Shown here: positions 57,933-64,000 of the stretch, piece by piece
Layout of the letters: every line of letters begins with the position of its first letter
Position numbering within the stretch: the first letter of the stretch is position 1
Assembly (NCBI RefSeq): GCF_021130785.1
Contig: NC_060208.1
Coordinates: 171,300,501-171,364,500 of the forward strand
Length of the DNA stretch: 64,000 bases
Reading direction: 5' to 3'
From: Homalodisca vitripennis
Taxonomy: Eukaryota; Arthropoda; Insecta; Hemiptera; Cicadellidae
Notes under the pieces: model-generated
What the model was told of the DNA's origin: nothing
The model's input: the letters and a program-made list of their open reading frames with translations, nothing else
The model's database searches: none
Made by a program: the position numbers and the translations under genes

Positions 57933-58150
57933 TATTGAGTTTAGCTCCATTTCACCGTTCGCTTACCTAAGCTCAATATTTACATTGAATCATGCCTTCC
58001 CACCATAGCTATGTTATGTGTAGAAAACTCGGTTGCTCTGCCTTTCTTTGGAATGATGTCTAAAACATCATAGTTCACTCAAATGTGCACCTGATGAGAT
58101 AATGAGAATACCTATTCATCTAGATTAAAGTTATCTTCATATTTCACAGA
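57933..58150. mobile_element. MITE (36536 family), left half
   Basis: TATTGAGTTTAGCTCCATTT is the left arm of the MITE described at 36536. Downstream GCACCTGATGAGATAATGAG and TTCATCTAGATTA match its interior. The element stops near 58150, where LINE sequence begins. The right half appears at 61080-61203. Confidence 0.7.
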
Positions 58151-58615
58151 ATCTTTTTTCATAGAATCTTCCTTAAAGCACATAAATAAACTTACAAAAG
58201 CACAATCTTTCAATAAAGAAAATATATACTTACGTATACTAAATTATTTTCTTAAAAGGATAGCTTGGAGACAGTGACATCCAGTTGTAATGTTAACAAA
58301 CAGTATTCTAGTTTTGTTTAAATGGTAAATTATAACACTGATATGTTTTGCCCAATAAAAATTAAAATAGTAAGAAACAGATTAATGATAAAACCTTGAA
58401 TAACTAAAGACATTACTAAAACAAAAATATTTTAATTTTACTTGAATCACTCTGGGTTCAAAATCGTAATAATTATACAGTTAAAAATCTCTTGAAAATG
58501 TTATACAAAATTAGAAAATCTGTTATGGAAAATAAAACTAGAATATTTATGACAAATAAAATTTTGAATTCAAAGAACTTGGAACAAAGAACATGGAAAA
58601 TTATAAAGAGACATT

Positions 58616-58637
58616 CAGAGAGAGAGAGAGAGAGAGA
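58616..58637 (+). repeat. (GA)n microsatellite
   Basis: About 11 GA units within the LINE linker region; it expands an Arg/Glu run in the open frame. Confidence 0.95.
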
Positions 58638-59879
58638 AATTCTAAAAATAAAGACAACACTTCACTAAGAAACTGTGCTAATTTGATAACTGATCCCAAT
58701 GTTATTGCTAATCACAACATAAATATGTTGCTATTGTTTTTTAATGAATATTTTAAAAGCATCTCTGAAAAATTGGCTATTTTAGTAATCTGAGTTATTC
58801 TTTCAAGGGTCACAGAATTGATAGCAGTGAGAGATAGATTGTTAAAGTAATAAAGAACTAGAAGAATAGTTTTGCAGTTGGTTGGGATTATATGAGTACT
58901 AATTTATTAAAGGATATTTCAAATGCTATAGCAAAACTTGTCTCATATAATTCAAAAAGGTTTTGAATCAAGGATTTTTCTAGATAATCTTATAATTTAT
59001 ATAATTGAGCATATTTTTTTGTAATAAGGGAAACTGGTCACAAATTATTAACTATAGACCAACTACACTTCTTTCTGTTATTGCTTAAGTTTTTGAGAAA
59101 TCTTATTTTAACAGTTTAATTGAGTTTTTTAATAACTAAGAGCACAGGTTTGGTAAATCAACATGGATTCACAAGGGAAAATCCCCTTTGTCTACCATAA
59201 TTAATTTTTTAATGAAATAATTAAAGAATAATAGATGATGTATATATTTTTGATGTCTTTCTGGATTTACAAAAATCATTTGCCTGTGTATATACAGATA
59301 TTTTACTTCATAAATTAATAAACTATGGAATAAAAGGGACACCTCAAGATTTACTTATTCTTAAAATGTATATATTAATGACGTTGGAAATGTAAGTAAT
59401 CCTAACCAGACATTTTATATGCAAATTTCTTTACTTTACAAACACAAAAGTTTTGAAAATTTAGAAATCATACGAAAAAGACAAATTAATGATACAGTGC
59501 AATACTTCAATGAAATATTTTTAACTGTAAATGCAAATCAATAGCTGTCAATTTTAATCACAATAAAAAATTTTCTTTTGAAATTCAAATACCAATTGAC
59601 AATTTAGTGATACCAATTTATCACAAAATTTCGAGGACTGGTCATCAACAAAAATTCAAATTGGAATGAACATATAATTACTCTTTGTTTGAAGCTATCT
59701 AAAATAATATTTATTATTTGAAAACTGTCTGAATTCTGCAATGACAAATCTCTTATTTCTAATTGGTCTATGGTATTGAATGAAATATGAGGAAATACAT
59801 TTAAAAAGAACATTAAATACAATTTTATTAATACAACAAAAGCAGTACGTTATTATATCTCAGGTACTGATTCTACAGA

Positions 59880-60640
59880 TTTATGTCAAAGTCAAAAATT
59901 CTTTATTTACGATTTCGTTAAGAAATGTAATGGTGTCAAAATTGCATAGTAGGTATTTTTCTTGGTCTTGCTTTACATTGCTTATGAGTTTTTCGTTGTA
60001 GTGAAGAATTCTTCCAGTGTGTTAAGTGGTCGTTCCATCAGCCAGTCAAGCAGTTGCTTCTTGAGTTTCGTAGAGCTGAGGTTCTTCATGGATTCAGGTA
60101 GTGCATTATATAGTTTGCGTCCCATCTATGATGGCTTCTTGCTGTATTGTGTGGAGTGGTGAATTGGAAGGATGTAGTCTTTAGCTCGTCTTGTATTATA
60201 ACTGTGAACATTTTCTCCTCGGTTGTAATCCTGTTGGTATGTGTAGATAATCACAGTGTGTATGTATAGACAGACCACTGTTAGGATTCCCAAAGTTTCG
60301 AAAGATTCTCTACAACTCTCTGTTGGTGTGAGATGTGCAAGTATTCTGATGGCTTTCTTTTGCAGAATTAAAATTCTGTCCAAGTTTTGCTTGGTTGTAC
60401 CGCCCCATATTGACAATCCATATCTGATGTGAGATTCCACAAATGCATAGTAGGCTGTTTTTGCCATATCCAGCCCTCCAACCCACATCAGTCTTCTCAA
60501 CACAAAAATGCCTGACTCTATCTTCTTACTTAGGTTATTAGTGTGGTTGGTCCAGGATAGATCTGATTCTATAGTGATTCCCAGTAATTTAACGATGTAA
60601 ACCAAAGTTTAACAAACTTCATATTATGACAGTCCCTTGT
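59880..60640 (-). pseudogene. LINE 3' end nested in opposite orientation
   Basis: A 159-codon frame (60126-60605): LLGITIESDLSWTNHTNNLS, KKIESGIFVLRRL, AYYAFVESHIRYGLSIWGGT, QKKAIRILAHLTP, HSYNTRRAKDYILP. This is the post-RT region of Jockey-type LINEs. After a stop, GRKLYNALPESMKNLSSTKL, KKQLLDWLMERP and LNTLEEFF continue to about 59995, followed by a short 3' end near 59900. Clean long frames suggest it is younger than the LINE around it. Confidence 0.87.
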
Positions 60641-61079
60641 TTAGTCGTGTGTAAGCTATTGCTTTATATGGCTACATCAAACAACTTAGTGTATCAAAAG
60701 ATCCACCAATATAACTCAAGAGCACAAACAATATTGTAACCAAAAAGCTGACTTCCAAACAATATTCATTAGCAAGATTATCTCTTGGACCAAATACTTT
60801 AAGATCACTGTTTTATACTATATTCAAAACACAAATCAGCTTTTTCATCTTTGATCATCCATTCATTTTATGAAGTAAATGACTGTTTTGAAATTAATAA
60901 TGGATTAAAACTTTTCTGTAAATCTTAAGAAATTCTTTTCGCAGTATTCTGAAAGGGCTTTTGATTTATAGATTAAGTTTATTGCTTCTTTTAGAAAGCT
61001 TGCGTGGCTCAGTAAACCAGAAAGACCTCTTTTGTGGTCTAGATACTTCCTATGTTAAAATGATACATAAAGTTCATTT

Positions 61080-61203
61080 TGAATCCTCAATGCTGACTTT
61101 ATGGATCTCTTCAGAGAAATGTGGACTCTAGATTCCAGGAGTCACCAGTGTATGATTACAGATACTGCACTAAGTGGAAGGTGAAATGGAGCTAACTCAA
61201 TAT
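61080..61203. mobile_element. MITE (36536 family), right half
   Basis: GGACTCTAGATTCCAGGAGT and CTGCACTAAGTGGAAGGTGA with GAAATGGAGCT match the right part of the MITE at 36536-36854, ending in AACTCAATATTC, the inverse of the GAATATTGAGTT at 57930. Confidence 0.7.
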
Positions 61204-62309
61204 TCTCATTGAATCAACTCCATACCTATGTTATGTGTGGACCATCTATTATGTAAGTAAAAATTCCTAGGGTTATTTTCTAAAAAGTATACTTTAACAA
61301 AGTTTTTTTTTGTTCGTAGTAATTGAATTTCAGACCGTGTAAGTATTGTTTTGTCTGTAGTAATTATTGAATTATTGTAATAGAAATACCACATTTATTT
61401 ACAAGTGAAGAATACGCCTGATATGGTGTTTATTTATGGTCTATGTGAAAACAGTGCTACAGCTGCTGTTAAAGAATACAGACAATGTTACCCTTACTGC
61501 AGAATTTAAAATGCTAGAACAATTAGTGTTTTCTTACATTACGGGAAACAGGATCACTTCCTAGTGCAAAGTTCCAGTATGACTGCTCTTGCCAACATTT
61601 TGTTATCATGGAGGTTGAACAGGTATTAATACAAGACATATTTCTAAATATCAGGGTTAAGTAAAGTAAAGCATGGAGAACACTCAACAACAACAAGCTC
61701 TATCCTTACCACAAACAAAAAATATAGCATTTACATCCAGGAGACAATGCCTATCGCTTGAAGTACTGCAATTGGTTAAACATTGTCGACTTTTCAAGTA
61801 TATTTGATTTACTGATGAGTCATAGTTCACTCGTGATGATGCTTTCAACAACTTATGAAACCAACATTCATGGGCAGAATTGAACCCTCATGCAGCAATC
61901 AAACGTAACTTTCAACAGTGTTTTAGCATTAACGGATGGGATGATTATTATTCATAATCAGCTGAATGGACTGTTTATTTTTCAAGAGCGTTTAACAGGT
62001 CACACATACAGTTTCTTCAAGAAGAATTAGCAACATTGTTTGAAAATATTCCTCTTGCAATGCGACACCAGCTGTACTTCCAACGTGATGGTGCATCACC
62101 ACATTTTTCAAAAATCTTTTCCACCTACTAGTTCTATATACTGGCTATCCAGGTCACCAGATCATTCGCCGTTGGATTTTTGTATGTAGGGATGGATGAA
62201 GCAGAAAGTTTACGAAGTCAAAATTAATTCCTGTGAGGCACTACTCAGATGTATTGATGAAGCTTTGACGCAGTTAAAGGAGAGCTCTGTTGAATTATAT
62301 GGAAAGCAA

Positions 62310-62795
62310 CCGGAACCAATACCCAGCAGGGATTACTTCTGGCTGGTTTATACCTTCCAGTTGAACCCACCACTGGGCAGAGCAAAAACCGATGTGTCAC
62401 TTCAATCTGGGCAACCTTATGGATGTCCATGAACGGCACATCATTAACCGCAAATGTCGAGATTCTGGGGTTCATGGGCAATTCGATAGGTCTAGTCTAC
62501 TGTGGGAGATGACTGTTGGAGTTGGTGGGGTTTGTTCCCTAACCTCAGAGGTTTTTGCTAGCCTCAACAAGGGTGTGCCACCCCCTGTTTACTTTGACCG
62601 GAGAGGCTGGTTCAGAGCTGGCCTCCCCTTCTTCCGGGGAGACATGACTTTGAGATGTAGTGCCCTATTTCTTCCTCATGGATCTCGATAGGAGGCGGCC
62701 CCTATCCTCAATATCCTGTTACTCCGGAAGCAGCGCAAAGGTTCTTACAGGACTAAGTGGTTTATAAGCTTCTTGTCCTAAGAGAACAAAAAAAA
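62310..62795 (+). mobile_element. Poly(A)-tailed retroposon-like insert
   Basis: A GC-richer block of about 485 bp splits the transposase between its IDEALTQLKE and KCIEVNKD regions and ends in an A-run (62788-62795). It includes a 99-codon frame (62392-62691) without recognisable domain. No clear RNA polymerase III A or B box was seen. It could be a SINE of unknown type or a fragment of a processed transcript. Confidence 0.5.
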
Positions 62796-62867
62796 TATCC
62801 CCCGCCCCACTTAAATGAGCAGAAAAATGCATTGAAGTCAACAAAGACACTTTTGAACATTTACTGT

Positions 62868-63350
62868 ATGTTTGCTGAATATGTTTAGATATATGTTTTC
62901 CGGTTAATTTTACTCTGTACTGTTCGCTTCCGTGCTTTATTTACACCGTTGTGTTCAAAATAAAATTTTCTACAATTTTTATTATGTATTTTTGATATGT
63001 TTTTTTTTGTCAAATAAGAAAGTTACTGTTGCCCAAAGATTAAAAAATGTTTTTTTTACCTTCCTTTTTTCATTTTACACTGGTTTTCTCAAATACTATT
63101 TAACTTATAGTTTTGGGACCTGTTTTATTTTATTTATCAGGTCAAAAACCATAAAAAAACAATTTAACTCACCCTTTAATCTATCTTACAAGAATTTCAG
63201 GAAGACTTTGTTTTACATGGTGAGCTGAAATCCCGGCAAAATCTTTCGCTAGCCATAACTTGCTAACAAAGCTTTTCCAGACCTATCTTTATAAATAGTT
63301 TTTTGGTTATTTTTACATGTAGAATGAGCTTTCACAATTTCTAAATATCT
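62868..63350. other. 3' non-coding part of the DD41D-like element
   Basis: AT-rich; a 98-codon open frame at 62932-63228 is low-complexity with no domain. Confidence 0.4.
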
Positions 63351-63686
63351 TCGTGAATCACCCTGTATAATACCCAATCATAGATATCTAACGAATTGGT
63401 ATGATTCTACTCCCTTTGTTAAGTCTCAACTACCTTTTTTATTCAAATCAGACTTTCTATATAATATTTTTTTTTAATCAAATATACCAAATGCACTGGA
63501 TATTATTCACCTATTTAAGGTAATATTGTGGTTAGTATTGTGACAAATTTCTAAGTGCAATTAATATTTCCTCCATAAAAACCGCACATTCTAACTGCAC
63601 AGCTGTTAATTGTTGATCAATTGATTGCAATTAAAAACAGTTAAGCAATCTTGCAAATGTATTCCCATAAGTTTATGTTGTAGTTG

Positions 63687-63850
63687 TCCTCCTCTGTAGA
63701 CTAATGGTTATAGTCTCGGCTCACTAACCGAGAGATCACTGGTTCAAATCCCGGGGAGGTCCAATCTTGTACTTATAAATAAAAACCAGTGCACTTCGAG
63801 GCCGGCACAACTAAGACGCTAAAGGCTTAAATGAGATAAAAAAAATGCAG
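63687..63850 (+). repeat. tRNA-derived SINE
   Basis: The head resembles a tRNA: a TAGACTAATGGTTATAG A-box region, an anticodon-arm-like TCTCGG/CCGAGA stem, and a GGTTCAAATCC B box, then GGGGAGGTCC. It is followed by about 75 bp of unrelated body ending in GATAAAAAAAATG. The anticodon loop is 8 nt and the acceptor stem pairs poorly, so this is a SINE and not a working tRNA gene. Confidence 0.72.
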
Positions 63851-63864
63851 TTGTATTCTTTGGT

Positions 63865-63995
63865 TAATGTTTGTTATTGATTATGGAAGGTTTGAAAGGA
63901 TACCAGGATTTCAGACATTTACCATCATATATGTTACAAAAGGTATAACACAACGTTTATAGAGGATTGGAATCTGTCCTCTTTGTTAGTTGGGG
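63865..63995 (+). repeat. Hairpin-type dispersed repeat, copy 2
   Basis: GGTTTGAAAGGATACCAGGA, ATGTTACAAAAGGTATAACA and a GGAATCTGTCCTC end match the complement of 40155-40325 in order. It runs close to the window edge. Confidence 0.65.
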
Positions 63996-64000
63996 GAGGT

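Larger units (their letters stand above)
58555..60990 (+). pseudogene. LINE (linker, reverse transcriptase, tail), invaded by a second LINE
   Basis: Plus strand: LEQRTWKIIKRHSERE, NCANLITDPNVIANHNIN (58593-58793), IINYRPTTLLSVIA near 59050, FGKSTWIHKGKS near 59150, FLDLQKSFACVYTDILLHKL near 59260, YGIKGTPQDLL, INDVGNVSNPNQT near 59380, and RTGHQQKFKLE-type text near 59640. The tail resumes after the inner insertion with IHQYNSRAQTIL near 60700. It contains a (GA)n run at 58616-58637. Stops and frameshifts are numerous. It may begin closer to 58150. Confidence 0.75.
61415..63367 (+). pseudogene. Second DD41D-like transposase, stop-ridden and interrupted
   Basis: Text begins MVFIYGLCENSATAAVKEYR (61422), then FTDES near 61810 (first catalytic Asp), FQQCFSINGWDD, FLQEELATLFENIPLAMRHQ, LYFQRDGASPHFS near 62085 (second Asp), a SPDHSPLDF-like motif near 62165, then MKQKVYEVKINSCEALLRCI, and after an insertion the usual C-terminus KCIEVNKDTFEHLL near 62830. 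TCACCCTGTA at 63358-63367 resembles the right end of a Tc1/mariner-type element. The left end was not found. Confidence 0.72.

Noticed and set aside
62392..62691. 99-codon open frame as a host gene
   Set aside because: No start context, domain or splice support; it lies in an insert within a dead transposase.
63687..63763. Apparent tRNA gene
   Set aside because: B box and anticodon stem are present, but the anticodon loop is 8 nt, the acceptor arm pairs poorly, and a SINE-like body with an A-rich end follows. Treated as a SINE head.

Overview
This window looks like a piece of an insect nuclear genome. It is AT-rich, its genes are split by many introns, and it is packed with decayed transposable elements. 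The mix fits arthropods and perhaps a hemipteran: mariner D34D elements, a DD41D (DUF4817-type) Tc1/mariner element, pogo/Tigger-like elements, piggyBac-like TTAA elements and Jockey/RTE-type LINE fragments. The species cannot be fixed from the sequence. There is no bacterial-style operon, CRISPR array or viral genome.

One host gene can be read from first to last coding exon. It lies on the minus strand from 54439 to 13141 and encodes endoplasmic reticulum metallopeptidase 1 (ERMP1, also called Felix-ina/FXNA), an M28-family zinc peptidase with a multipass membrane region. I placed 15 coding exons by splice sites and phase. They join without a frame break into 901 codons plus a stop, close to the length of the mammalian protein. 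They include a 33-bp micro-exon, and an exon at 16431-16606 whose correct frame is not the longest open frame there.

Layout. 1-13140: downstream flank, with a dead DD41D transposon (2083-3360), a pogo-type MITE (4766-5129) and a degraded DDE transposase on the minus strand (about 7000-8330). 13141-54439: ERMP1, with transposon-filled introns. Five TTAA-flanked piggyBac-like elements lie in them (17400-18472, 25810-26422, 32120-33161, 33716-34595, 44961-45976). Also intronic are a pogo-like remnant, a mariner (22690-23993), an unclassified 2.7-kb TIR element (26665-29338), a LINE split by a TTAA element, several LINE 3' tails, and a 113-bp tandem array made from a LINE tail. 54440-64000: upstream flank with a nearly intact mariner (54602-55959), a MITE apparently split by a LINE that is itself invaded by another LINE, a second DD41D-like transposase interrupted by a poly(A)-tailed insert, and a tRNA-derived SINE.

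ERMP1 is the only part that looks to be under protein-level constraint; every transposase or reverse transcriptase here is broken or truncated. The most informative structure is the nesting of elements, which gives a relative insertion order, and the shared architecture of the TTAA elements: similar termini followed by repeated blocks, palindromic in most of them, whose core sequence differs from element to element. I saw no clear sign of a wholly new biological system.
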